Source: Caprimulgus europaeus
Lineage: Eukaryota; Chordata; Aves; Caprimulgiformes; Caprimulgidae
Length of the DNA: 64,000 nt
Assembly (NCBI GenBank): GCA_907165065.1
Contig: OU015523.1
Coordinates: 120,492,246 to 120,556,245, forward strand
Direction: 5' to 3'
Shown piece by piece: positions 51,500 through 63,058 of this stretch; the first letter of the stretch is position 1, and every line of letters begins with the position of its first letter. Below the pieces are notes generated by a model. The model was given only the letters and a program-made list of their open reading frames with translations, did no database searches and was not told the origin of the DNA. The position numbers and the translations under genes were made by a program.

Positions 51500-51568
51500 T
51501 GAGAAGGAAAAGAGAAGAGGTAAAGAGAGTTGTGAGAAAGAAAAGAAGAGAAGAGAAAGAGAGGGAGA
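51500..51568 (+). repeat. Purine-rich (GA/GAAA) tract
   Basis: About 69 bp of almost uninterrupted A and G on the plus strand (gagaaggaaaagagaagagg style), broken by one tt. Confidence 0.8.
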
Positions 51569-54500
51569 TTTCACCAACACTGCATCCAGCGTTGGTTGGT
51601 GAGGGGGGAGCACCTACCCACACAGTGATTTTTGCATTTTTTTATAGGAAACTAATCTCCTCTCCTTGGTTGAGTTTCTTGCTTCTCATGCTAATTAGAA
51701 GTTATGTGCAGTTCTTGCATTAGAGTGTTCCAGAAATAGGTTAGTGGGCTAGTAGGGTCTTCAGGTAGTCTTCATCTTCCCTCACCAGAATCACTGCTGT
51801 TTGACAGCATTTGGGTGCAGGAACAGCTTGGAGACAAGTCCCTTTTCCCCTATCTGTACTGTCTGGTTCAGGTTACGAGATAAGGGAGTTGGCTCAGAAA
51901 AGTGCTGCCCTGCCTGTGCAAGGCCCCCTTATCTAACCATAACTTCTTGGACTTCCTTATATCAGTATGGTAACACATCAGAATAATGTTTGTAACATTT
52001 ACCCAAGACTTGAGACCTTTAACTCGGTATTTTTTGGACCCTTACAGAAGTTGTCTTCATCCAGGAATTGTGAAGAATACATGTACAGCAACGTGTAGGG
52101 AACAGTAATGTGTGAGGCAAGGCTGTTAGTTACTTCTAACCACAGGAAAGAAAAACTCCTAAATGGTAAATCACAGAATCATAGAACTTCTTCCTATCAC
52201 AACTCCATGTTATCTATCAGTATACCCACATTACAACTCTAAGGAAGAAAACTTAAAGCATCCTTTCCTAAAGTACTGTGATTCCTCAATTTTCCTCTCA
52301 AGTTGCAATTGCAGTTCTGGTGTTTACCTTCATTTCTGCAATCAAATTCATCCCGGATCTGTGGACCCAGTTGTAAGTGCCATGACATTATATGCACTCC
52401 AGTTTAGGTGCTAGTGCTGAAGAAGCAGTTTGACAGCTTTGCTTCTACTCTCTCTGTGCAAACTTGCCTGACAAATTATTAACAGAATTATGCAGAAAAA
52501 AATAAACTATATTGTCACTTGGTAGCTGGAGTGGTGTTAGGCTTGTGTATTGACTAGAATTAGATATGTTTTTTTTATTCTTCTATGGGTTCTATCATTT
52601 TAATTTCAAAACTGGTAGTACATGCAGATCAGGAATGTGAAAATTCTGAAGTATTTATGAAATAAAATGAGAAAATCAGTACTATTTATTCTGGTTGTTC
52701 TTCAAATCATGTTATTCTGGCAAAAATCAAGATTTTGTGCTTAGTTATCTGAGACCAAAACATACATTTCCAGGCAAATGATAAATCCTTATGGATTTTC
52801 ATTTACTGGTAATCACCCTGATGTCAACAGGAGGGGATTAAGATTGCAGCTACAGGATGATGAGTAATAATATTGCTCCTCTTGCACGAGGGCTCAGACT
52901 GAATGATCTTGGGGACTCTACTATCCCTTAAAATTCAAGAATGGGACTGAGCCAAAGAACTTTGTGGTTCTGGCAGTTAGAAAGAGAGTTAAACTCCACA
53001 TAAGTGTTAGTACATCACTCATACATGCCATGAATGCATTGCACACAGCCTCACGCACTGGAAAGCAGATATTTTTAGAACTCCTTCTTAAAAAAAAACC
53101 AGTCTGATGCGTAAAGGCAAGAATCCTCTATGCAGAATGATGCATCTTCCCAGCAGCCTGTTCTAAAGGAGAAGATTAATTTGACCTTCTCTTGTAAACA
53201 ACAAATGGAAGTTAAATAAACATGTCAGTGAAGGAGAACTGGTCTGCCTAATGAGGACATTCTCTCATAAACTACTGTAAGGACTTTAAACAAAGAATTT
53301 CACTGGTGATCAATGAAATATATCATTTCCTATGTGTGAATGTTGTCTAGAGTGAAACAGCTACAGAAAACCCCTATCCTACTTTTCTTTTCTATGATAC
53401 GTCCACAGAAACAATGTGGAAGGAGCAAGATGAACCTGAACCCTGACTTTTTTTTTTTTAATGCACAATTAAAAAACACTTTAGAAAATGAAACTTAAGT
53501 GAAAGCCCCCAGAGCAAAACTTAGAATTTCAGTGATAAGTTTATTAACAAAGAGTTGGTTGGCAATTAATTAACTGCAGTAATAATTATCTGCATTGGAA
53601 ATCACTCACATCTTAACCAGAGGGTCTCAAAGGAACAGGAACACTGAAATGTCTTGGCTATGATACAAATAAGGAAAATCTAGCCAGGCAAACTGTAATA
53701 CATAACAGATTGTGCAAACCTTGTTTCATGAATGAATCAGAGCCATGGCATCCTTTTGGAGATAACCTACTGGCTCTAAGATGGTGAATTTAGTCCTGCT
53801 CTTCACAGCTTAATGTCAACCTTACAAACAAGCTTCGACAATTTAAAAAATAACACAGAAAGCATTTGTACACATGGAATATGATCCAGAGCTCACTGAG
53901 TTTAAATCTCACTGCCGTTAATATCAGTGATCTTTGCATGGAAGCTCTTAAAAATTCTCTGAAAATAATAGGGTGGAGTGCTGTGTTAATAATTTAAATT
54001 AATTCCTCCATTGTCAATCTAATCCAGCTATGAGTACAAAATATTCAGAAAAGAAAAAGAAATCACAAATATTTTTTTTTTAAAAAATATGTAGTTTGCT
54101 TCTTTCTTACCATCCCCAACAAGGGACTTTCTAGCCATGAGATTCTTCCATAAATCTTCAGAGAATAAACACAAATACATCTATATCTTTTGTAGTTATC
54201 AAACTTTGCACAGCAATGGGGCAATTTGGCCAAAATTAGGCCCATTGAATCTTGATTATTGGTTAAGATGCAAGAGAAATACAGAAATTTACTATTTTTA
54301 TTGATAAAAGGAATTATTTTGATGTAAAATAATATAACTTTTAGATTGCTTAACCTTGGCACCCATTCAACTGAGATACCAGCCATGACAGGGACCTTAA
54401 GCTTAGAAGGAACCTTGACCTCTCTTGCTGTACACCTACTCACACATAGTCCACAGGAACAGGGACTTCAGCCTTCACACCATACACCAAATTTTTTGCT

Positions 54501-54706
54501 GCCTGACTTTTCACTTTGGGTTCACCCTGGGTCCATCACATGTGCATTCAGAGAATGAATTAGAATCTAAGACCAGCCAGAGCTCTTAGAGATTATTCCC
54601 AAGTTTCTCTGGAACTAAGAACTCTCTCTACTTAATCTTTACTCAATTTTTACTGTGATGTTATATACGTAAATTAACATATTCAGAAATCAGGGAGACA
54701 TCCTGC

Positions 54707-54731
54707 AAAAAAAAAAAAAAAAAGAGAGAGA
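54707..54731 (+). repeat. A17 followed by (AG)n
   Basis: Seventeen A, then gagagaga. This is a simple tract. Confidence 0.85.
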
Positions 54732-57700
54732 TTGAGGATGTTTTCTTCTTCTCAGATGAGGTCTACAGCTCAAAAAAAGGAACCTTCACCTTTTGTACAA
54801 GGCAATTCACACCTTTTCTTGGTGTTGCATTACAGACAATTATAGTTGAATAATTAACAGCAGAGGAAAAAGAATCTTAAGACTGAAGAATTTTGGGGGG
54901 CCAATGGCAAAGAGAATGAAAGTCAAATTGAATGAAGTATGTACAAAAGTGGACAAACAGGATAGTGAAGGAAAATAACCTGATTTTTCATTTGGATAAC
55001 CGAGAGAGGCTGTCAAATATTTTCACCTCCAGGGCTTTTTTTGAATTAGCACGAGTTTGACAGTTGCTGCTGTGAGGTGCCTCAGGATTAAAAGTGTGGA
55101 GAATAGAGATGTCATTCTGACTCCAAGAGAAGATGACATTCAGTAGATTTGTATTGAATTGCATCTTTATCACAGTAAAAAGCATGTCTCACTTGTTCTA
55201 GGAAGTGTCTTGCTTGTTTTTCATTTTCTGGACACCAAAAAATGTAGACTGACAGTCTGATTAGCTCTCATAACTTCCATTAATGATTCTTAATTCAATT
55301 ACATTCTAAGGGATATTTATTCTTTAAGATCAAGGACATAAGGAACAAGGCAATAATGCTATACCAATTATTGTTTTCTTTCAGATGTCCTCATGAAATA
55401 TAGAAATTGTTATGTTATTCAACCAAAATATTAAAATATTTATCAGAGTCATCACTGAATCTAAATGTTGTCTCCCAAGAGATTTCTACCTGCAATTGAA
55501 CAATCTGGAAAACAGCATGAGTAATTATGTTACCCATGTCTGTTTAATTCACATTAAAAATAGGTCTGAAGATTCATTCAAATAGAAAAAAACATGTCCT
55601 CATAGTTTTTTTAGGAGCTGCTCCTAAGGTTTCTCTAAGGAAAATAAATAAAGGAATGTTCATCTCTGGGTTTTGGAAAAATCAGGAGAGGAAGGAATGG
55701 ATTAACTTGCAGAGAAATCTCTATAACTCATCTCTTCCTTCTTCTAAATATAAAAAGGATAACAACAATATAATAAAATTTGAAGATATTTTCAAAAAAG
55801 GTACTAATTTTGAAAATTAGGCCAGGACACATCTGAAAAGATCAAGTCACAAGATAGCACGCTCAGTGTTTCTTAAAGGTAAGACTTTTAATATGTCCAC
55901 TATTTTTCATCTGAAAGTAGGATCACCTTAAGTGGTTAGTCCCTTGTGAAATCATGGTATCTGAGCTTTAATTTTTTTTCTCACATTTCTCAAAGGATTC
56001 AACATTAATATGCATAAAATATTAGTAAACTAAAAGCCTTTTTAAATTAGGTGTTTTAATTAAGTAGTATCTAGATGGTGGAAAAGAAAGAAAGTCTTAA
56101 AATGTGATGAATATGCAGTTCAGATGCAGAAATAGCAACAGAATTTATATCTGCTGTAGCACTGGTCTTAAAACTTGCACTTCGTAGTGTCCTTTCTGTA
56201 TAAATTACCTAATTGGTATAGAATCCTAAATGGATTAAATAAAAAATAAATTTATTTTTTTTTAAAAAGAGGGAACTGAACTCACTCAACTTTATGGGAA
56301 ATTTATATTTTTATTCTTTTGCCAGGCTTACTCTTCCATTGAGATAATTATTTTTACTCATGATGCCCTTACAAAAGGAAATCATATTCCCTACTCAGCC
56401 TTTACTTAGCCTGACAAAATGAGACAAGCATTTTAGTCTCCTGCAGTAAAATAATTTGTCCTTTTTCTTAAACCATTCTATTTTCCCCAAATGTACTTCC
56501 AGATTTTTATTGAGAATGTGTTGCTTTATGCACTTTAGGTCCACATTTGTCTTTTTCTAGATGGCCGTACAGTGATGTCTTTTAAACATCCTATGATGGA
56601 CCAAGGTCTTCTTGTGCCATTTCTGAGCAAAAATTTTCTAGCTCATTCGAGGAATTTTTGATTACTTATCCCTGACTAATTGATATCCTAAATTTCTTTT
56701 AATTTCTATTCTTTTACTCATTTCATCTGATAATTTTACCATGATACTTAGATTTTGTTCCTGCAGTGCTGTCCAGTTTTGAATCCTAAGTAAATATGAA
56801 TTCACATTTAACCTCTGATGCCAAGATCACTAAAAAAGAGCTTTCATGTGACTCTTATCCAGATCAGTTATTGTGAATCTTTCCTGTTTTCTGTACCATA
56901 TCTGTTTACCAAACCCCGTGCACACTTTTAAAATTTTTTTACCAGTCCTTTTTTTTTTTTCTATTTCTACATTAGTTACACATATGACAGTTTATAAGGT
57001 ACACCACTGAAGCCTTGAATAGATCTACTGCATTTCCTTTGTTAAGAAAAGCAGGTATCTTGCAAAGGGAAGGACAAACTAAAACTTTTGTGTTTTATTA
57101 CCCTATTAATTCTCTTTGGGTAAGACCAGCTAATTTAACCAAACTCCATAATTTAGCTACCTGAGGCAAATATTTTTATTGTGATGGTTGCTCCATAGCA
57201 GTTGTAAGCCTCAGTTTGACATTCCCATGCTTGAAACTAGTGAGAGAATTATGAATGATGGAATTATTTCTGCCCCCGGACCCTATGTATACTATGTATG
57301 TGTAAAGTGGACTGTGGTCAAAGGAGAATGAAAAAGCAAGATTGTTGTCCAAACAGAAGTAAGTTTTTTTCCTAGATTGTTGTTTTGCCATGATCTTCTG
57401 ATGGTAGTTTGAGAACATGTCCTGGAAAAGTATTTACACTATAATCCGATCACCGAAAAGTCAAGCTGTCATGTTAAAATTGTAGGGTATGGGGTTGTTT
57501 TAAAAGCATATTTAATTTCTACTAGGAATAAACTTAACATATAATCAGAGATCCAAACATTTTTGAAATCCCATGGTTAAACTCTTTGGCTAGGACTTGT
57601 CTCTGATTTCCTTATACTAACACACAAAGATATATCTTTTTTTTAAGCAGTGACAAGAAGTAACACTTCATGGATTGGTTTATCTGTTATTTTCCTTCTG

Positions 57701-58200
57701 ATCTATTTTCCTTGTGAAATGTTTAAGTTGTCATATCTGTAGAACTGAAAACTGAGCTCCTCCACAGAAAAGTTTCAGCACAGATGGAGAAGAGGCATGG
57801 CGCTCTTTCTTCTCCATACCTTACCCATATTTTGAGAGCTTTCTCAAGAAAATGAAGGAGTAAATTATTCCTCATGTTATTCCATTCAGATTTCTATCTC
57901 CTGAGACTGACAGCAGTGGTGTTCATCATATTTGTGTACCCACTAAACTGATAGGAACTGCCTTGAGACCACTGGCTCATTTCACTTAGTCTAAAGCTAT
58001 TAGAAAACCACAGCCACATTCTGTCATTATTGACCTTAACTGCATTTGAATTGGTGTAACAGAGGGGAAAGATTGTTAATCCCATTATGAGAATAATCCC
58101 AATGTGATATATCTCTTGGGACAGTTGGGTCTGCAAAGTTGCTGCAGAATTTGGAAAAATGTTAGGATTGAAAACTGGAGGAGATAAAGGTCAATGCAAA

Positions 58201-58413
<213 letters not shown>

Positions 58414-58509
58414 CAAAAACTTCAGCTGAATGCATCAGAGCATTTATTCTTTTCTAGCTACCCTACTACTTATCATTAACGTATACCTCTTCAAAGCACT
58501 TCCCTTTAG

Positions 58510-58571
58510 CAAAAAACCCCAAAAAACAACCCACCAACAGAAAATCAACAAACAAAAACCACCAACAAACC
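58510..58571 (+). repeat. A/C-rich low-complexity tract
   Basis: About 62 bp composed almost only of A and C (aaaaaaccccaaaaaacaac style). It is the complement in style of the G/T-rich tracts elsewhere. Confidence 0.7.
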
Positions 58572-58787
58572 TAGTTATCCTTTTTTTCAGAATGGGAATT
58601 ATTATTCTAAAAGGAAGAAAGGATTTCTTATATGTGGAAACTTTGTTTTAAATGATCTACATAAAATTACTGCTAATTAACCTTCTCTAGGCAATGATAA
58701 AATGGTGTAGAACATTGCTATTATTTACTATAATGTTTACTACAGGGTAACTTCTGGAACAACCAGACATATATACACCCCTGCTGA

Positions 58788-58868
58788 GCTGGGCACTAAG
58801 AAGATAGAATGATCTACATCCATGCCCTAAATTGCTTACAATCTAAACAGAAGAGTATGCAAAAGATT
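58788..58868 (+). mobile_element. Possible MIR/amniote SINE relic
   Basis: The order 'gctgggcactaagaagatag', 'ctacatccatgccctaaa' and 'ttgcttacaatctaaacaga' resembles the 'ggcactgtacaaacacatagtaag..tccctgcccc..agagcttacaatctaaatagac' block of old amniote MIR-type elements. The cttacaatctaaa match is exact. It is short and has no ends. Confidence 0.4.
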
Positions 58869-61800
58869 AATGGAAAATATGAAATATTACCTAGCATATG
58901 TATGGAAATATTTTTTGGAAACTACTGCATTAATTCTACGCTTATTTGGAAAAGATGTTGACAAAATGAAAGGCACAAAGATTGATAGCATTAAAAAGAC
59001 ATCCAGGAAAGAGAGCAAAAGAGCAGAGATAGAAAGACAAGGGGAGCTAATGAGAAGAAAGTGACTGGAAAATTGTGGAAACTATGAAGAAAAGATCAGT
59101 AAGAGGACAAATTTCCAGGACAGGAAAGGCTAACTAACAGGCCTAATATAATCAGGATATAGTACATTTCCCATATGTTCATAAAGTCACTTTAAAATGG
59201 CAAGTTAAGTTTTAATAGCTTGGTGAGAGATAACTAGACATAACCATTTCATGCATTTCTGTTCACTCGAAAAAAGTTAGGGTGTCAAAATACTTTCTGA
59301 TTAATCTAGAGAAAAATTCCCTCTACAGCTTTATTAGACTGGTTTAATAATTACATTTAGATATTTTATCATTTTAATATTTCCTCATTTGTTGGATAAT
59401 ATTAATCTCAAAACAAAAATGTTTCAAAATTATGAAAGTTTTTGTTCCAAGAAGTCAAAAAGTCCGTATAATATTTTCAAAGTGTTTTACTTTCTATAAA
59501 GTACCATATAGCACAGTTTAATCCATGTTGATATCATTTCACATGGAAAACAAAGATCTGTTTTTTGCCTGAATAGCACTGAATGAGACAAAACTATTTG
59601 CAGCCAGCTCTTTTATTAACATTCACAATTTCCTGCACTAGAGTTATAACTTTAATTAATTTTATAAATGAAATTTTAATATAAAAATTCAAGTCATGCT
59701 GTGAATATGCAAGGAAGGGGACTGGTCAATTCTGCATCCTGTGAGCCAGAACTTGTACACTGTAGGGAGTGGCAGTAATGTAGATGCTACATCCTTAGTT
59801 GTCCCTGAGCAACTTGCTGACCAAAGCCAACAATTTGATGCATGAAAATAATTTTAGAGAGCACAGAGCTGGGTAAAAGGATATGAACTCTGAAATGGAG
59901 GAGAACTGCAAAGAAATAGGATGTGATCCATCAGCTTTACCTCTGCAATTGAAGGACAAAACCCAAACTTGTGCATTGAACTGAAGTTTTGTTTCATTTC
60001 TATGTGCTCCATTTCCATGGGCATGAGATGACTCATTCACACATCCCCACCCCAGGATTTTCAGGTTGGTTTTAGATCAGTAGGTAGAAAAACATTTTCT
60101 CTCTCCTTCTGCAGAGCAATTCAAATCTTTATTATTTTCTTTTGATCTTCACCCATACATTTACTTTTGGTTGGGGGAATGAAGGAAACTTAGATTTTTG
60201 CTCAGTTTCACTGAGAAAAATCAGAAAGAGAAGGAAAAATTCCCTGTGGTATGTATAGCTAACACATTGCCATAATTTGTTTCTCTATCAATCTCAGAAG
60301 ATGTAAATCAGTAAAATTCTCTTCACTTGCATTATTTAGTATTTTCCTTCCTGTGAAAACTTAACTTCAAATCTGATGATTTATAACAAGTTTTTCACAT
60401 TTTTAGATGCTTGGTTTTTGTAAAGGACATTGATTTTTTGCAATATAAACTTTTATGCAACATCCTGTTTAAGCAACATAGAAGAGGTTCTACCACTGAG
60501 ACTTTTATTCCTTTTTGTTTTCTCCTTTTGTTGAGCCTCAGCTACATGACATGCAGAGTAAGAATACAATACTGCTTTAGCAAATCAAGAATGTAATTCC
60601 TACTAAATCATCATTCTTCTTTCAAATGCAGAAAACACTTCCATAGCAGAGAACATACGAGATATTGAATGCTATATATTTCTTCTCCCCAACATTTTTG
60701 TTCTATCTTTCATCTCATATAATTACATTTTATTTCTGTGAAACTTTCTCTGGTTCTGTGTACAGTAATCATATAGTAAAAAACAAAAGATGTCCACCCA
60801 TAGACTGAATTTGAGTGACAGCTGATCTTAACTGCAGACCAGAGTCATTAAATTTAGAAGGCATTTCAGGTAGGAAAGTTTGATTAATATCAGACAAAGC
60901 CCATTTAATGCTACACCCTTTTCAGAATGGAGTGGCACACTTAATAATTATATGAAATGGCTTTAATTTCTAACACCTATTCCACATCTTTTTCATTTCC
61001 ATAAGATTGACAGGATAAGAATATTTAATGCCCAAACAAGAAATGCTAATACTCATAACCATCAAACTCTTTTTACTTTCTGAGTATAACTCCATGACTG
61101 AAACAAAAATTGTTTCCTACATTATTTCCTCCATCATGTTCCTTTCAGTATGGAAAAGAAAAAAAAAATCCATTCTTTAAAGCTGTGAATTTACTAGTCC
61201 TACAATCAAGTTATTAATCCAAAAGGTATGAAAAAGATATATTGAACATGAAAAATCCAATCTAGACAGAACTATTTTAAGAAGAAATTGGTTTGTATAT
61301 TTATTTTATTCATATTTATTCAACTATCTTTTTTCAAGGATGAATAACAAATGCATATATACATATCAAATCTCCATATGTCAAATAGATGTCAACACAT
61401 GGAACAAAAAATATTATTTCATGCTCCACTATAAATGGGTGTCTGAAATTGAACGTGTTATATAGTTTTCCTCTTATTTGCATTCTGAACTGTAGACAAC
61501 ATCCGTTGAATTGGCTGAGATGGCCCAGACATTTTGCCTTGTAAAACAAGAAATTCGCACCTTTGGTGATTGCTCCTTCCAATACATGCTGTGATGTTTC
61601 TTCTGAAATAGTTGTTTCTAGCAAAACAGAAACAAAGCTTCATTTTTTTTTTTTTTTTAAATCCCTGTCTATTTTTAGATTCTTCTTAAAGTTTTCCAAA
61701 CTCTGTCCAGAAATGAGGTAATTGCCACATTGCACCACAAATCACTAAGGGATACTTTAGACAGTTTGCTTTTGACAGTCCATATGATTGAGTGCCACAA

Positions 61801-62006
61801 AGCCAGCTGGCTTGAAGGATGGATGCAGGACTTCTGGAGTTTAGTTTCCTGTATGAAACCCTAAGAAAATCAAGACATCTCTCTTCCTTCTTGATGATTC
61901 CCTTATGTGCTCAGAGTCCTTTCCAACCTTTTGGAGGAGGAGGGCAGGATAACCAAAACAGAATAAAAGGGAATGGGACAAAATAAGTTAAAAGGAGTAA
62001 GGTAAC
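58869..62006. other. Unique A/T-rich DNA, no supportable gene
   Basis: About 3.1 kb up to the solo LTR. It holds a T16 run at 61643-61658 and no recognised repeat. The open frames at 59795-60040 and 61334-61624 (minus) have no domains. Confidence 0.55.
62002..62006. repeat. Target-site duplication, left copy
   Basis: gtaac, identical to 62778-62782. The pair brackets the TG...CA ends exactly and fixes the insertion boundaries. Confidence 0.88.
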
Positions 62007-62130
62007 TGTCCCAATCCGATGTTGGGATCATTCAAATATCCCGATCCGCTGTCGGGGAAAGGTTTCGATATGATCCCAAGAGCGAGATTAAGACACAAAC
62101 AAGGTCAAATGCCACATTCCCGAAACACCA

Positions 62131-62136
62131 TTTATT
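62131..62136 (-). promoter_or_regulatory. LTR polyadenylation signal
   Basis: AATAAA on the minus strand, about 280 bp downstream of the TATA-like box and about 125 bp before the LTR end. It is followed by a G/T-rich stretch (gtgtttcgggaatgtgg...cttgtttgtgtctt). This is the expected place for the R-region signal. Confidence 0.65.
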
Positions 62137-62410
62137 ACCAAAAGAAAAAGAAATAAAGAGGGTAGCGATAGGACAGAATGGAAAGAAAGATGGAAATGAA
62201 GCAAGGAGTCCAGATAGGGCAGCCAAAATAGTCACCACCACGGGTCCAGCGGCGAGGCAAAAGTGAAGGGGCGGGTGAGGAGGTCTCAGTAGCTTGTTCC
62301 AGCAGTGGCGCAGCGCGGCGTGGTGCGGTCAGGCAGTCAAGTGGTCGTCCTCTCTGTCCCTCTTCTTCTCTCTCTTTCTCCCCTGCTTGCTGTTGCCCAT
62401 GCAGGTCTTC

Positions 62411-62418
62411 CTTAAGTA
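62411..62418 (-). promoter_or_regulatory. Possible LTR TATA-like element
   Basis: Minus strand tacttaag, between the duplicated U3 and the CpG-rich stretch. It is a weak match to a TATA box, chosen because of its position relative to the AATAAA signal. Confidence 0.35.
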
Positions 62419-62533
62419 CCCCTTTGAGGGCTGTGGTTACCGTAGCAATGGCATGCCTCTTTGTGCCCCGCAGCACTGGGGCAGGGACATGTCCGGGCAG
62501 AAGACCTCCTGCGGGCAGGGCATCTTCACAAGT

Positions 62534-62777
62534 GGGCAGGGCATCTTCACAAATCAGGGTTTCCAAAACCCAGTGGTCTTGTGAAAACAATCTTGCAAAC
62601 GATCTTGCAAACAACCTTTGAGACAAGCCAATAGTGCAGTTCCTCACATCACCCCGTGGCTCAAAGATTGTCTTACGGGCAGGGTGCCTTCACAAGTCGG
62701 GGTTTCCAGAACCCAATGGTCTTGTGACTGTCCTTGCAAGCAATCTTTGAGACAAGTCTGCAGTGCAGTTCCTCACA
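62534..62777 (-). repeat. U3 tandem duplication in the solo LTR
   Basis: Copy A, 62534-62648, and copy B, 62677-62777, both run from gggcaggg to cctcaca on the plus strand and agree at roughly four bases in five by eye. Copy A has about 14 extra bases because a 12-bp unit ending in atcttgcaaac is itself doubled (62589-62600, 62601-62612). A 21-bp unit starting gggcagggcatcttcacaa is also doubled at 62513-62533 and 62534-62554. Confidence 0.85.
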
Positions 62778-62782
62778 GTAAC
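62778..62782. repeat. Target-site duplication, right copy
   Basis: gtaac, identical to 62002-62006. An internal copy of the U3 terminus at 62648 is followed by tcacc instead, so the outer end is the true one. Confidence 0.88.
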
Positions 62783-62844
62783 CTCTTTTGTCATAGCTCA
62801 TTTGTCCCATGTCATTCCCCAGCACAGCATTCTGGCTGTGTACA

Positions 62845-63058
62845 ATCATGACTCACATGAAATTTAACAGGAGCAAGTGCCAGATTCTCCACCTGGGCCT
62901 GGGTAATACATACAAATTGAAGGGATGAAAGGTTGGAGACTAGCCCCACAGAAAGAGATATGGGAGTTGGGGTTGGTAGCAAGTTGAAAATGAGACAACA
63001 GAGTGCCCTGGCAGCCAAAAAGCAAAACCATGTCCTGAGGTACATCAAGCACAGGACA
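62845..63058 (+). mobile_element. CR1 LINE ORF2 fragment, old
   Basis: Plus-strand piece of about 210 bp. 'catgaaatttaacaggagca' and 'agtgccagattctccacctg' correspond to the CR1 LMKFNKxKCxVLHLG block. A second frame then reads GVGVGSKLKMRQQSALAAKKQNHVLRYIKHR, matching the family's [31 protein letters not shown]. A frameshift lies between the two blocks and both ends are truncated. It starts about 65 bp beyond the solo LTR and is older than it by appearance. Confidence 0.85.

Larger units (their letters stand above)
49988..58200. other. Long repeat-poor stretch, no supportable gene
   Basis: About 8 kb without recognisable CR1 or LTR copies. It holds the purine-rich patch at 51500-51568, a short cacagaatcatagaac at 52174-52189 that may be an isolated CR1 tail, the A17 run at 54707-54723 and A/T-rich runs. 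The open frames at 51412-51723, 52163-52414, 54063-54443 and 57894-58136 have no recognised domain. Confidence 0.5.
62007..62777 (-). mobile_element. Solo LTR of an endogenous retrovirus, complete, 771 bp
   Basis: Complete LTR on the minus strand: it begins TGTGAGGAACTG at 62777 and ends TTGGGACA at 62007, giving the standard TG...CA termini. It is flanked by a perfect 5-bp direct repeat, gtaac, at 62002-62006 and 62778-62782. Minus-strand order is U3 with tandem duplications (62777-62513), a TATA-like tacttaag (62411-62418), a C/G- and CpG-rich stretch near 62230-62340, the AATAAA signal at 62136-62131, then about 125 bp of R/U5. No gag, pol or env lies on either side, so it is a solo LTR left by recombination between two LTRs. 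A 5-bp duplication fits ERVL or some class I elements; the exact family was not identified. Confidence 0.9.

Noticed and set aside
52174..52189. cacagaatcatagaac, identical in style to a CR1 tail
   Set aside because: The matching 3' UTR is absent on both sides. Sixteen bases are too little to call an element.
52880..52945. Segment gggctcagactgaatgatcttggggactc resembling a CR1 3' UTR
   Set aside because: Only one short block resembles CR1. No tail and no ORF2 end follow, so it is not supportable.
54063..54443. 126-codon minus-strand open frame
   Set aside because: A/T-rich chance frame with no domain. It overlaps another chance frame on the opposite strand.
62135..62647. Longest open frame in the window, 170 codons, minus strand
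   Set aside because: It lies wholly inside the solo LTR, crossing the U3 repeats, the TATA-like box and up to the AATAAA signal. No known domain, and its composition follows the LTR's C/G-rich repeats.
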